Assembly (NCBI RefSeq): GCF_014202995.1
Contig: NZ_JACHIA010000012.1
Location: 125,869 to 189,868 of the forward strand
Length of the DNA: 64,000 nt
Origin: Longimicrobium terrae
GTDB lineage: Bacteria > Gemmatimonadota > Gemmatimonadetes > Longimicrobiales > Longimicrobiaceae
Direction of reading: 5' to 3'
In this document: piece by piece, positions 1 through 7,999 of the stretch
How the letters are laid out: the number at the start of each line of letters is the position of its first letter
Numbering within the stretch: the stretch's first letter is position 1
The notes under the pieces: generated by a model
What the model was told of the DNA's origin: nothing
The model's input: only the letters and a program-made list of their open reading frames with translations
Database searches by the model: none
Position numbers and translations under genes: made by a program

Positions 1-592
1 CGGTCGCGTACAGCGCGGGGATGCCGGTGCCGCGCAGCCGCTCACCCTTGGCGCCGCTGGTGAGCAGATACCACCCGGCCCCGGCGTACAGCAGGTAATC
101 CAGCATGTGAAAGACGCCGAAGCGCCCCAGGCCGATCAGGTACAGCAGGATGAGCCCCGCGCCCGCCGCCGGCACCGTCCGCGCGAAGAGCAGCAGGAAC
201 GCGCAGGCGAACTGGAACCAGCCGATCCATCCCGCCGCTGCCCGGAGTTCAGGCGCCAGCAGCGCATCCGCCTGCCACGACAGCAGCAGCGCCGCGCCCA
301 CGCCGATGCGCATCACCAGCACGGAATCGCCGCGCCGCGCGGCCAGCCAGTCGTTCACGCGGCGGTAGGCGGGGACCTTCTCCAGCCGCTGGTCCACAAA
401 GACGAGCGCCGCGATCACCGCCATGCTCAGCACGGCGAGCCCGATGAAGAGCGGCCCCACGGCCTGCGCCAGCGTGCGCGGCTCGTCGCCGAAGCTGAAT
501 TCCGTGAACCACTTCACGTGCGCCATCGCCGGCCGGGGAACGAGCATCCCCGCCGCGACGGCCGCCGACATCCAGCGCCTTCCCCGCTTCAT
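1..592 (-). CDS. Partial multi-pass membrane protein (DoxX/DUF-like), C-terminus off the window
   Basis: This reading frame runs off the left edge of the window. The protein begins MKRGRRW with a cleavable or anchor-like hydrophobic N-terminus, then an AHVKWF segment, followed by at least four hydrophobic stretches (for example LFIGLAVLSMAVIAALVF and FACAFLLLFARTV). The HVKWF-type start is seen in a family of uncharacterised bacterial integral membrane proteins related in style to DoxX; that assignment is from memory and tentative. I chose ATG at 592 because GGGAGG lies about 7 nt upstream, whereas the ATG two codons earlier sits on top of that ribosome site. It lies 51 nt behind the PabB-PabC gene on the same strand, so the two are probably co-transcribed. 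Confidence 0.6.
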   Translation of the reverse strand, partial: MKRGRRWMSAAVAAGMLVPRPAMAHVKWFTEFSFGDEPRTLAQAVGPLFIGLAVLSMAVIAALVFVDQRLEKVPAYRRVNDWLAARRGDSVLVMRIGVGAALLLSWQADALLAPELRAAAGWIGWFQFACAFLLLFARTVPAAGAGLILLYLIGLGRFGVFHMLDYLLYAGAGWYLLTSGAKGERLRGTGIPALYAT

Positions 593-643
593 CTGCATCC
601 TCCCGGTGAGGTGTCGCGGTGGGCCGCCGCACGCCCCGCGCCA

Positions 644-2443
644 TCAGTCGATCAGGATCGCTTTGCGCCAGCGGCGGACGGAGTTGATCAGCCACAGTTC
701 GTCCGCTGCGCGCAGGTCGGCGGGGTGGAGGACGCGCTCGCGGATCTCGCCCGTGCGCAGCAGTTCCGCGCGCAGCACGCCGGGGAGCACGCCGCAGTCC
801 AGCGGCGGCGTCCACAGCACGCCGCCGATCCGCGCGACCAGGTTGGCGATGGTGGATTCGGTGACTTCGCCGCGCTCGTTGATCAGCAGCACGTCGTCCG
901 CGTCCGGGCGGGCGGCGGCCCGGCACTCGTACGCCGCGCGATGCGTGGTCTTGTGAAAGAGCATGGGATCGCGATGGTCCACCGGATCGGCGGAGATCGC
1001 GACGCGCACCGGTTCCGGCAGCGGGGCGAGCGGCGTGGCGGTGATGGAGGGATGGCCGGATCGGTCGATGGTCAGCCGGACGCGCATCCGTTCATCCCCA
1101 AAGCCGCCAGCAGCGGACTGGAGCGCGCCCGCCACCGCCGCACGGTCGAACGCGTAGCCGAAGTACGCGGCCGAAGCGGCGATCCGATCCAGATGGCCAT
1201 CCAGAAGCAGCCATCCGCAGTCCGGCTCCCAGAGCAGCGTCTCCAGCAGGTCGAAGCGCACCGGCATGCGGCGCGTAAACTCCGCCTTGTCCAGACACTC
1301 CTGGTATTCCGCGCCCGCATCGGAGTCGTAGGTGACGCCGCTGCCCACGCCCAGCTCCGCCGTCCCCGCGCCATGATCCAGAAGCAGCGTGCGGATGGCG
1401 ACGCTGAACACCGCCTCGTTTGGCGACACGAAGCCGATGGCGCCGCAGTACACGCCGCGCGGCTCGTCCTCCGCCCCGGCGATGATCTCCATCGTCCGCA
1501 CCTTGGGCGCGCCCGTTACCGACCCGCAGGGAAAGAGCGCGCGAAAAATCTCCACCAGCCCCACATCCGGGCGCAGGCGCGAACGGATCGTCGACGTAAG
1601 TTGATGGACGGTCTCGTATCGCTCCGCCGCGAACATCCGCTCCACCCGCACGCTGCCGAACTCGCTGACACGGCCGGCATCGTTCCGCAGCAGGTCCACG
1701 ATCATCAGGTTTTCGGCGCGGTCCTTGGCGGATGCGGCCAGCTCCGCGGCCAGGGCGGCGTCCTCCGCGGGAAAGCGGCCGCGGGGGCGCGTGCCCTTCA
1801 TGGGCCGAAGCTCCAGCTCACCGCCGCTGGCGCGAAAAAAGAGTTCGGGGGACGCGGACAGGATGGAGACGGGGCCCAGCCGCAGGTGCGCGCAGTAGCC
1901 CGAGCACTGCGCCAGGCACAGCCGCGCGTACAGTGCGTCCGCGTCGCCGCGGAAGGTGGCACCCAGCCGCGTGGTGAAGTTCACCTGGTAGCTGTCGCCC
2001 GCGGCGATCAGGGCGCGGATCTGCTCGATCCGGCCGCGATACTCCGCCTCGCCGATGCGCATGCGCCACGCGCCGAGTTCCGCCGCCGCGCCGTCCTCGA
2101 ACGACGGTGCAACCTCCTCGCGCGTCTGGAAGATGGCGAACCATGCGAGGGGAAGGCGCGGGTCGGGCGGGCGGGTGGCGAGGGCGGGGTCGAAGGCGGG
2201 CGCGGCCTCGTACGCCACGTATCCCGCCGCATGCAGGCCATCGCGCGCGGCGCGCTGCACGGCGGCCAGCACGGGCACCACGTCCGCGAGCGTGTCCGCG
2301 CGAAGAACGGTCAGCAGCCCGCGAAAGCGGAACGAGCGTGCCGCGCCGGGGCCGCCGGGCGCGTCGAATCGCGCGGAAACGGGCTCCGTGCCCGCCGCCG
2401 CGCCATGAAGGTCATCCACAAATCCCGCCCGCTCTTCGCGCAA
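644..2443 (-). CDS. pabB: Aminodeoxychorismate synthase component I fused to 4-amino-4-deoxychorismate lyase (PabB-PabC)
   Basis: This bifunctional folate enzyme would convert chorismate to aminodeoxychorismate and then to p-aminobenzoate. The chorismate-binding half (about residues 90-385) shows family blocks such as PMKGTRPRG, DLLRNDAGRVSEFGSVRV and FPCGSVTGAPK. The class IV aminotransferase/lyase half (about 400-599) shows LLINERGEVTESTIAN and a DCGVLPGVLR block, with a candidate PLP-binding lysine in FHKTTHR. The fusion is a known arrangement. The total of 599 aa fits the fusion. The frame opens at TTG (2443), with GAGG about 6 nt upstream; a GTG at 2419 is the alternative start. No glutamine amidotransferase (PabA) gene is visible here, so it must be elsewhere or ammonia is used. 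Confidence 0.93.
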   Translation of the reverse strand: MREERAGFVDDLHGAAAGTEPVSARFDAPGGPGAARSFRFRGLLTVLRADTLADVVPVLAAVQRAARDGLHAAGYVAYEAAPAFDPALATRPPDPRLPLAWFAIFQTREEVAPSFEDGAAAELGAWRMRIGEAEYRGRIEQIRALIAAGDSYQVNFTTRLGATFRGDADALYARLCLAQCSGYCAHLRLGPVSILSASPELFFRASGGELELRPMKGTRPRGRFPAEDAALAAELAASAKDRAENLMIVDLLRNDAGRVSEFGSVRVERMFAAERYETVHQLTSTIRSRLRPDVGLVEIFRALFPCGSVTGAPKVRTMEIIAGAEDEPRGVYCGAIGFVSPNEAVFSVAIRTLLLDHGAGTAELGVGSGVTYDSDAGAEYQECLDKAEFTRRMPVRFDLLETLLWEPDCGWLLLDGHLDRIAASAAYFGYAFDRAAVAGALQSAAGGFGDERMRVRLTIDRSGHPSITATPLAPLPEPVRVAISADPVDHRDPMLFHKTTHRAAYECRAAARPDADDVLLINERGEVTESTIANLVARIGGVLWTPPLDCGVLPGVLRAELLRTGEIRERVLHPADLRAADELWLINSVRRWRKAILID

Positions 2444-2511
2444 TCCGCCTCGGCCGCCGTAGTGGGGAACGCGGCAAGATCAGCGCGGAGCGGGCGCCCG
2501 CGCAACGCCCG

Positions 2512-2805
2512 CTACACGCCCGTGGAATCCGGGAGCTCATCCGCGGCGGACTTCTCCGTGCGCGGCACCACGGGGACCGCGGTCTCGCACAGACGCCACA
2601 GCTGCTCGTCCGTTTCCTCGTGCCACATGGGCGGGCGGGGATACAGGCGTCTTTTTTCGCCATCGGTGGCAAAGCACAGCCAGCCGTCCACCATCTCCTG
2701 GGGGAGGTGCGAGCCGGACCCGCGCGGGTCCGTCATCTCTTCGGGAACCACTTCCCACACATTCCACTCGGAGCCATCCGGGGCGCCGAAATTCCGTACT
2801 GCCAT
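2512..2805 (-). CDS. Small conserved-looking hypothetical protein, 97 aa
   Basis: I do not recognise a characterised family. The protein starts MAVRNFGAPDG and has a compact soluble composition rich in Trp and acidic residues (VWEVVPEEM, MVDGWLCFATDGEKRRLYP, PPMWHEETDEQLWRLCE). It has no signal peptide or membrane span. The start at 2805 is preferred because residues upstream look like untranslated GC-rich sequence, and GAGG lies about 11 nt before the ATG. The WEVVP...GWLCF style recurs in short Longimicrobium proteins in my recollection, which is weak evidence. It sits 68 nt upstream of the PabB-PabC gene on the same strand. Confidence 0.6.
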   Translation of the reverse strand: MAVRNFGAPDGSEWNVWEVVPEEMTDPRGSGSHLPQEMVDGWLCFATDGEKRRLYPRPPMWHEETDEQLWRLCETAVPVVPRTEKSAADELPDSTGV

Positions 2806-3123
2806 TCTAAGTGTGCCTCGTGCATGAGTTTGCGCTGCGCACGCGGACTGCAAGCTACGCGCCACCGGGCACACCAGCAGGTTTTCACCCGCCGCTGCTA
2901 CATACCCGGGCACGCCGCCCTCCAGCCCGGAACCAGACCGCACCCTGACAACAAGACTCTGGACGCCGCACCTAAAGCGCCGCATCTTGCGATTGGGACG
3001 GAGCGCCGGCCGGGTACGGGATTACAGTCCTGAACCGTGCCTCCGCCGCAAATCACAAGCCTGTAATTTCGCACGCCCGGAGTACCGCGCCTTATACGCC
3101 GTGCCATTGAAAGAGAGGGGCCC
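2806..3123. promoter_or_regulatory. 317-nt upstream region of the lanthipeptide-like gene
   Basis: This stretch separates the minus-strand 97-aa gene from the plus-strand peptide gene, so it must hold both promoters. I see no convincing sigma70 pair. The last 70 nt are the least GC-rich part and are the likely promoter/leader of the peptide gene. Confidence 0.3.
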
Positions 3124-3300
3124 GTGAACAAGCTGAAGCTGAGCATGGAATCGCTCAAGGTAGAGACGTTCGAGGCAGTGCCGGTGCCGGAGCAGCGCGG
3201 GACGGTGCCGGGCAACGAGGTGATGGTCTCCTTCCCCAACACCTGCGCCGACACGGAGTGCGGCAGGTCGTTCTGCGTGTCGTCGCCCTGCGCGTGCTGA
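3124..3300 (+). CDS. Pinensin-like lanthipeptide precursor, 58 aa, orphan
   Basis: This short gene starts at GTG (3124) behind GAGAGG. The N-terminal leader runs MNKLKLSMESLKVETFE, which matches the LxLxxLxVxTF/SF style of pinensin-family leaders. It is followed by EQRGTVPGNE, the conserved GTV-type stretch before the core. The C-terminal core is Cys/Ser/Thr-rich: TCADTECGRSFCVSSPCAC has five cysteines plus several Ser/Thr that could form lanthionines. Known family members are two-enzyme (split LanB-like) lipolanthipeptides. No lanthionine synthetase, protease or ABC exporter lies in this window, so maturation would need enzymes elsewhere, or the peptide is unmodified. A strong hairpin terminator follows at 3371-3410. 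Family assignment rests on the leader only. Confidence 0.72.
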   Translation: MNKLKLSMESLKVETFEAVPVPEQRGTVPGNEVMVSFPNTCADTECGRSFCVSSPCAC

Positions 3301-3370
3301 AGCGCGGATAGCACAGGGCGGCTCCCGCGCACCCTCACCGGCGCGGGCCTCCGGCGCGGGACGCCGCCCA

Positions 3371-3410
3371 ACAGAGCGGGGCCGGATCACCAGATCCGGC
3401 CCCGCTCTGT
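3371..3410. terminator. Bidirectional hairpin terminator
   Basis: A perfect 18-bp stem (left arm from 3371, right arm to 3410) closes a 4-nt loop. It lies between the plus-strand peptide gene and the minus-strand aspartase fusion, so it can serve both. It is followed by a short purine/pyrimidine repeat of ATTCCCT units (about 3412-3440). Confidence 0.85.
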
Positions 3411-3441
3411 CCTATTCCCTATTCCCTATTCCCCATTCCCT

Positions 3442-5322
3442 CTACTCCTCAACCTGCGCCGGCATCGCCCGCGGGTGCGTCATCCCCTCGGGCGACAGGA
3501 TCTCGTCCAGGCGCTCCTGCGAGAGCCACGCCTTTTCCTGTACCAGCTCGTACACGCCGCGGCCACTCGCCAGCGCCTCCAGCGCCAGTTCGCTGCTGCG
3601 CTCGTAGCCGATGTACGGCACCAGCGCCGTCACCAGGCCGATGCTGTTTTCCACCATCCACCGCATGCGCTCCACGTTGGCGGTGATCCCCAGCACGCAC
3701 CGCTCGCGCAGCACCACCGCCCCGCGGATCAGCATGTCCACCGACTGGAACAGGTTGAAGCCGATCACCGGCTCGAACACGTTCAGCTGCAGCTGCCCGG
3801 CCTCCGCCGCCATGGTGATGGTGAGGTCGTTGCCCACCACCTGGTAGCACACCATGTTCACCACTTCGGGGATGACGGGATTCACCTTTCCCGGCATGAT
3901 GGACGAACCCGGCTGCATGGGCGGCAGGTTGATCTCCCCCAGCCCCGCGCGCGGCCCGGAGCTGAGCAGGCGAAGGTCGTTGCAGATCTTGCTCAGCTTG
4001 ACCGCCACGCGCTTCAGCACGCCGGACACCTGCACGAAGGCGCCGGTATCGGCCGTGGCCTCGATCAGGTCCGGCGCGGTGATCAGCTCCAGCCCCGTGA
4101 CCTCGCACAGCTTCTGGCAGACCAGCGCGGCGTAGCGCGGATCGGTGTTGATCCCCGTGCCGATGGCCGTGGCGCCCATGTTGGTTTCGCGGATCAGCTG
4201 CGCCGCCTCGCGAAGCCGGTCCATGTCCTCGCCGATGGTGACGGCAAAGGCGGTGAACTCCTGCCCCAGCGTCATGGGCACCGCGTCCTGCAGCTGCGTG
4301 CGGCCCATCTTGAGCACCTGGCTGAACTCCGCGCCCTTGCCGCGGAACGCGTCGGCCAGGTCGCCCAGCGCGTGCACCAGATCCGCCAGCGCCCAGCTTC
4401 CCGCCAGCTTGAGCGCGGTGGGATACACGTCGTTGGTGCTCTGGCTCAGGTTGACGTGGTTGTTGGGATGAACCACGTCGTACTCGCCCTTGCGCCGGCC
4501 CAGCAGCTCCAGCGCGCGGTTGGCGATGACCTCGTTGGCGTTCATGTTGGTGCTGGTTCCCGCCCCGCCCTGCACCACATCCACCACGAACTGCTCGTGC
4601 AGCTTGCCGTCGCGGATTTCGCGGCAGGCCCGCACGATGGCGTCGGCCACCTCCGCCGGCAGAATCCCCAGCTCCTGGTTGGCCAGCGCCGCCGCTTCCT
4701 TGATGGCGGCAAGGGCGTTGATCAGGTAGCGGTACTGGGAGATGGGGATTCCCGTAATGGGAAAGTTCTCCGTCGCGCGCAGCGTCTGCACGCCGTAGTA
4801 GAGATCGACGGAAAGCTGGCGCTCGCCCAGCAGGTCGTGCTCGGTGCGCATCTCGCCGGACAGGTAGCCGGTGCCGCGGCCGGACAGCAGCGTGTTGGCG
4901 TAGCGCAGCCGCGACGAAATCACCCGCGCGGCAATGGACACCAGCTTTCCGTACAGCCGCGGCTCGCGCTCGGCCAGCCCGGCCATGGCGGAGCGGGGCA
5001 CCTCCACCACGCGTGCCTCGTCGGTCACCACGCCGCTGGTGGAGTGCGGATAGTCGTCCAGCAGGCTTCCCTCGCCGTACGATTCGCCGGCGCCCAGCAC
5101 GTGCAGCACGCTGGGAACGCCCCGCGCGCCCTTTACGATCTGCACCCGGCCGTCCAGCAGAATGCCGAAGGCGCGGCGCGGCTGGCTTTCGCGGAACACG
5201 TAGCCCCCGGTGGGCACGGTGCGCGTCTCGGCCGAGGCGGCCAGCAGCCGCATCTCGTCGTCGTCCAGGGCGCGCAGCTCCGGGTGGGCGCGCAGCACGT
5301 CGTACACGGAATCGGTCATCAT
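3442..5322 (-). CDS. aspA: Aspartate ammonia-lyase with N-terminal cyclic-nucleotide-binding-like domain
   Basis: The C-terminal two thirds (from about residue 157, MRTEHDLLGER) is a full aspartase of the fumarase/aspartase superfamily, which interconverts aspartate with fumarate and ammonia. It has GGAGTSTNMNANEV at about 252-265 and the catalytic signature GSSIMPGKVNPV at about 472-483. Residues 1-140 form a CRP-type cNMP-binding fold (FRESQPRRAFGILLDGRVQI, then GESYGEGSLLDDYPHSTSGV). In the usual phosphate-binding cassette the motif is GE-(3)-L...PR-(T/S)-A. Here the Arg position reads His, so cAMP/cGMP binding is doubtful and the domain may sense something else. The 626-aa length equals a normal aspartase plus about 150 residues. 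The 3' end is at the bidirectional terminator. Confidence 0.93.
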   Translation of the reverse strand: MMTDSVYDVLRAHPELRALDDDEMRLLAASAETRTVPTGGYVFRESQPRRAFGILLDGRVQIVKGARGVPSVLHVLGAGESYGEGSLLDDYPHSTSGVVTDEARVVEVPRSAMAGLAEREPRLYGKLVSIAARVISSRLRYANTLLSGRGTGYLSGEMRTEHDLLGERQLSVDLYYGVQTLRATENFPITGIPISQYRYLINALAAIKEAAALANQELGILPAEVADAIVRACREIRDGKLHEQFVVDVVQGGAGTSTNMNANEVIANRALELLGRRKGEYDVVHPNNHVNLSQSTNDVYPTALKLAGSWALADLVHALGDLADAFRGKGAEFSQVLKMGRTQLQDAVPMTLGQEFTAFAVTIGEDMDRLREAAQLIRETNMGATAIGTGINTDPRYAALVCQKLCEVTGLELITAPDLIEATADTGAFVQVSGVLKRVAVKLSKICNDLRLLSSGPRAGLGEINLPPMQPGSSIMPGKVNPVIPEVVNMVCYQVVGNDLTITMAAEAGQLQLNVFEPVIGFNLFQSVDMLIRGAVVLRERCVLGITANVERMRWMVENSIGLVTALVPYIGYERSSELALEALASGRGVYELVQEKAWLSQERLDEILSPEGMTHPRAMPAQVEE

Positions 5323-5551
5323 CCCCTACCCGCGGCAGCCGGCCGGGCCGGCGTGGATTTCGTCCATCACGGTCCTTCCGGGTCCGCCCGGAAGGCCGGC
5401 GAACGTACAGCGCCCCGCGCCCGTAAACAAGCGAGGAAGGGCGCGGACGGCCCGTGGCGGGAACCGTGGGATGGAACGGCCTTTGCACCCCCGGCACGCC
5501 CTGTCGGCGGCCCACCAGGGGCCGGAATTCCTGAAACCAAGGGAGATCCAC

Positions 5552-6646
5552 ATGGCGATCTGGAACCGAAACGACAACAACTTCGGACGCGGCCGCGAAG
5601 GCATGGGCGGTCCGGTCCGCCCGGATCAGGGCCCGTTCAGCGGCCACACTCCGCACGACGTGGAGAGCAGCCGCTACGACAGCGGCTACCGCGGCCAGGG
5701 CGGAATGAACCAGGGGATGCGCAACAACTCCTGGGCGGACGGCGCCTACACGGCCGACGCCGCCGACCGGCTGGACCGCGACACCGACCTTGGCGGCAAC
5801 CGCGGGCGCGACACCAGCCCCTTCCACGACGGGTCGTACCGGGCGGGCGGTTCCGAGGGCGGCTATGCCTCGGGGATGAACAACAACGGCCTGGACCGCA
5901 ACGGCCGCGGATGGAACCTGGGCACCGGCTCCGACGAGTGGGGCCACAACTGGGGCGGCGGCAACCGCGGCGGCATGCAGGGCCCGGGCGGGATGCAGGG
6001 CCAGGGCGGCATGCAGAACCAGCAGGGCGGCGGCTTCCTTTCGCGGGCGCAGAACGCCGTGCGCCGCGGGTGGGACCAGGTAGAGGACCGCTTTGACGGG
6101 GACGACGACCGCACCCTCGCGTACGGCGCGCGTCCCATGGGCCGCGGCTCGTACGACCGTGACATGCAGGGCCGCGGCGGGTACGACCGCGACATGCAGG
6201 GCCGCGGAATGACGGGCGGCTACGGCGGCGCCCCCATGCGCGGCCGAATGTCGTATGACAACGACTTCGACCACCGCGACGGCGGGCACGGGTACAAGAC
6301 CCGCCAGCAGACGGACGCGGGCGACCCGTTCGGAGACCGGCAGGCGCACACGCCCATCCGCATGGTCAACGGCGGCTTCGACGACCGCTACGACACCGGC
6401 CGCACCATGCAGGGCGGCATGCGCGGCGGGATGATGGGCGGCGGCATGGGCCGCGACTATGACCACGACGGCGACGTGGACATGCGCGACCGCATGCACG
6501 GCGCGGCGGACCGCATGACCAGCGGCGCGCGGCAGGGGTGGAACAACGTGCGCGACCGCTTTGATCGCGACGAGCCCAACCGCATGAACCGCGGCGGCTA
6601 CGACCGCGACGTGCGCGGCTTCAATGGCGGCCGCGACTGGTTCTAA
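5552..6646 (+). CDS. Gly/Arg/Met/Asp-rich low-complexity protein, 364 aa
   Basis: No known family is recognised. The start MAIWNRND at 5552 has AGGGAG 7-8 nt upstream. The whole protein is hydrophilic and repetitive: RGGYDRDMQGRG is repeated in tandem around residues 190-215, GGMQGPGGMQGQGGMQ precedes it, and two related amphipathic segments occur, RRGWDQVEDRFDGDDDR (about 171) and RQGWNNVRDRFDRDEPN (about 330). It has no signal peptide and no membrane span. Composition suggests an intrinsically disordered or condensate-prone stress or nucleic-acid-associated protein; that is inference from composition only. A strong hairpin follows at 6667-6700. Confidence 0.75.
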   Translation: MAIWNRNDNNFGRGREGMGGPVRPDQGPFSGHTPHDVESSRYDSGYRGQGGMNQGMRNNSWADGAYTADAADRLDRDTDLGGNRGRDTSPFHDGSYRAGGSEGGYASGMNNNGLDRNGRGWNLGTGSDEWGHNWGGGNRGGMQGPGGMQGQGGMQNQQGGGFLSRAQNAVRRGWDQVEDRFDGDDDRTLAYGARPMGRGSYDRDMQGRGGYDRDMQGRGMTGGYGGAPMRGRMSYDNDFDHRDGGHGYKTRQQTDAGDPFGDRQAHTPIRMVNGGFDDRYDTGRTMQGGMRGGMMGGGMGRDYDHDGDVDMRDRMHGAADRMTSGARQGWNNVRDRFDRDEPNRMNRGGYDRDVRGFNGGRDWF

Positions 6647-6666
6647 CCATCGCCACTGCCTGCAGA

Positions 6667-6700
6667 TCGGCCCCGCCCCGGAGTTCTGGGGCGGGGCCGA
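6667..6700. terminator. Hairpin terminator between convergent genes
   Basis: A 13-bp GC-rich perfect stem closes an 8-nt loop, placed 20 nt after the Gly/Arg-rich gene and downstream of the convergent transglutaminase-like gene. Confidence 0.75.
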
Positions 6701-6744
6701 TTCGCGTTCCGGGTTGATGAACCGCTGAACGCTGATGCAGAGGA

Positions 6745-6900
6745 TGCAGTCCGCGACGGCGGACTTGGTGCTTTTCCAGCGGCGAATCCATTCGTTCCTG
6801 GCTGGCGGCCGCGCCGAGGCTGATCGAAACCAACGGGGACCGCGGCCACAGTCCGCGAAGGCGGACTTCGCGCCGTTGTTGCCGCGACTTCAGTCGCCCG
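6745..6900. repeat. Dispersed repeat R5 (two degenerate copies)
   Basis: Two copies of a motif reading CAGTCCGCGAAGGCGGACTT occur here (near 6749 and 6850). The second continues into a GACTTCAGTCGCC block. A related copy lies near 60019-60045. Each core is an 8-bp inverted repeat (AGTCCGC/GCGGACT), so it can form a small hairpin. Confidence 0.6.
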
Positions 6901-6919
6901 TGTCGGGTTCGCCGCGCCG

Positions 6920-7999
6920 CTACTCCCCGCGGCGGCCGCGGCGCGCGGTTGCGGCCGCGCTCCCGTAGCGCAGAACCACGATGCCGGCGGGCGCCTCCGG
7001 GTAGCGCACCAGCAGTACCAGTTCCGGCCCGGTGAGCGCCGCATCCCCCGTGAACGCCGTGCCCGGCGCGGACGCCTGCGCCGCGCCGCCCGCCGCAGTC
7101 TCGCCCGCGGGCGCCAGTGGCTGCCACTGCGTTCCGCTGACCGCGAACACCTCCGTTGCGCCGGGAGCCTCAATGCGGAACCGGTGCATCGCGCCGGGAA
7201 CCAGCCGCGCCGCCAGCGGGGCCGCGGTCACCCGGATGGGGTGCTGCGCGACGGGAAACACGCCCACGAACTCCCGCCCCGCCGCTGACGCGTTCCGTAC
7301 GTCCGCGGGGGAGAAGCCCAGTTCCCAGAAGTCGCGCTGCAGCGCCGGCATGCGGTCGAACTGGCTCACGCTCACGGGGTGGGCCAGCAGCTGCATCGCC
7401 GGGTCTTCCGCCATGTGCGAGTAGATGAACTTCTCCGGGTCCGGAAAAAAGTAGAAGTCGCGAAAGCGCCGCACGAAGTCCCGCCCGATGATGTCGCCGG
7501 CGCCCCAGCTGGCATCCACCAGCTGCCATGCGCCATCGACCCGCACCACGTTCCACGCATGCCGCTGGCGCGAAACGGGATTGCGGGGATCGCCCGAGTA
7601 CGCCTTGGCGTAGCCGGACACCTCGCCCACCTCCAGCCCGGCCGCGTGCGACATCGCCATGAAGAGCAGCGAAAATCCGTCACACACCGCGCGCTTGCGG
7701 CGCAGCACCGCGGGCGGCGTCTGCACCGGCACCATGAACCGGCTGCCGAAGAACGCGGACGCGTCGTACTCGATGTTGTGCGTGATCCAGCGGTAGATGG
7801 CGCGTGCCTTGTCGCGGTCGGAATGCAGCCCGCGGGTCACCTTGGCGGCGATCTCCTCCACCGAAGCCGCGTTTGCCGGCGCGGCCAGCGCTACGGAATC
7901 CGCCATGCGATAGTCATACGTCTGCCTTTGCGCCAACACGGGGGCGGCGGCAAAGAGCACGGCCGCGGCGGCCGTGACTGTGATCCGGGCGATGTTCAT
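6920..7999 (-). CDS. Secreted transglutaminase-like (papain-fold) protein, 359 aa
   Basis: The N-terminus MNIARITVTAAAAVLFAAAPVLAQ is a clear signal peptide. A transglutaminase-core domain follows (about residues 45-190) with the expected catalytic triad context: Cys in RAVCDGFS, His in RHAWNVV and Asp in LVDASWG. The C-terminal half (about 200-340) has beta-rich segments and resembles the extra domain found in Kyphoscoliosis/CYK3-type transglutaminase-like proteins, which often bind rather than crosslink; that comparison is from memory. I chose the start at 7999 because the signal peptide begins there. No clear ribosome site is visible. The last residues (RRGRRGE) are strongly basic. Confidence 0.85.
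   Translation of the reverse strand: MNIARITVTAAAAVLFAAAPVLAQRQTYDYRMADSVALAAPANAASVEEIAAKVTRGLHSDRDKARAIYRWITHNIEYDASAFFGSRFMVPVQTPPAVLRRKRAVCDGFSLLFMAMSHAAGLEVGEVSGYAKAYSGDPRNPVSRQRHAWNVVRVDGAWQLVDASWGAGDIIGRDFVRRFRDFYFFPDPEKFIYSHMAEDPAMQLLAHPVSVSQFDRMPALQRDFWELGFSPADVRNASAAGREFVGVFPVAQHPIRVTAAPLAARLVPGAMHRFRIEAPGATEVFAVSGTQWQPLAPAGETAAGGAAQASAPGTAFTGDAALTGPELVLLVRYPEAPAGIVVLRYGSAAATARRGRRGE

Noticed and set aside
42..230. 62-codon minus-strand frame at the left edge
   Set aside because: Overlaps in another frame the membrane-protein gene with clear hydrophobic segments.
107..2827. Very long open frame on the plus strand opposite pabB
   Set aside because: Arg/Ala/His-rich translation without domains, antisense to a clear PabB-PabC fusion; a high-GC shadow.
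3449..6499. 1016-codon frame on the minus strand across the aspartase and Gly/Arg-rich genes
   Set aside because: Crosses two well-supported genes and a terminator-free junction; the composition is that of an out-of-frame shadow.
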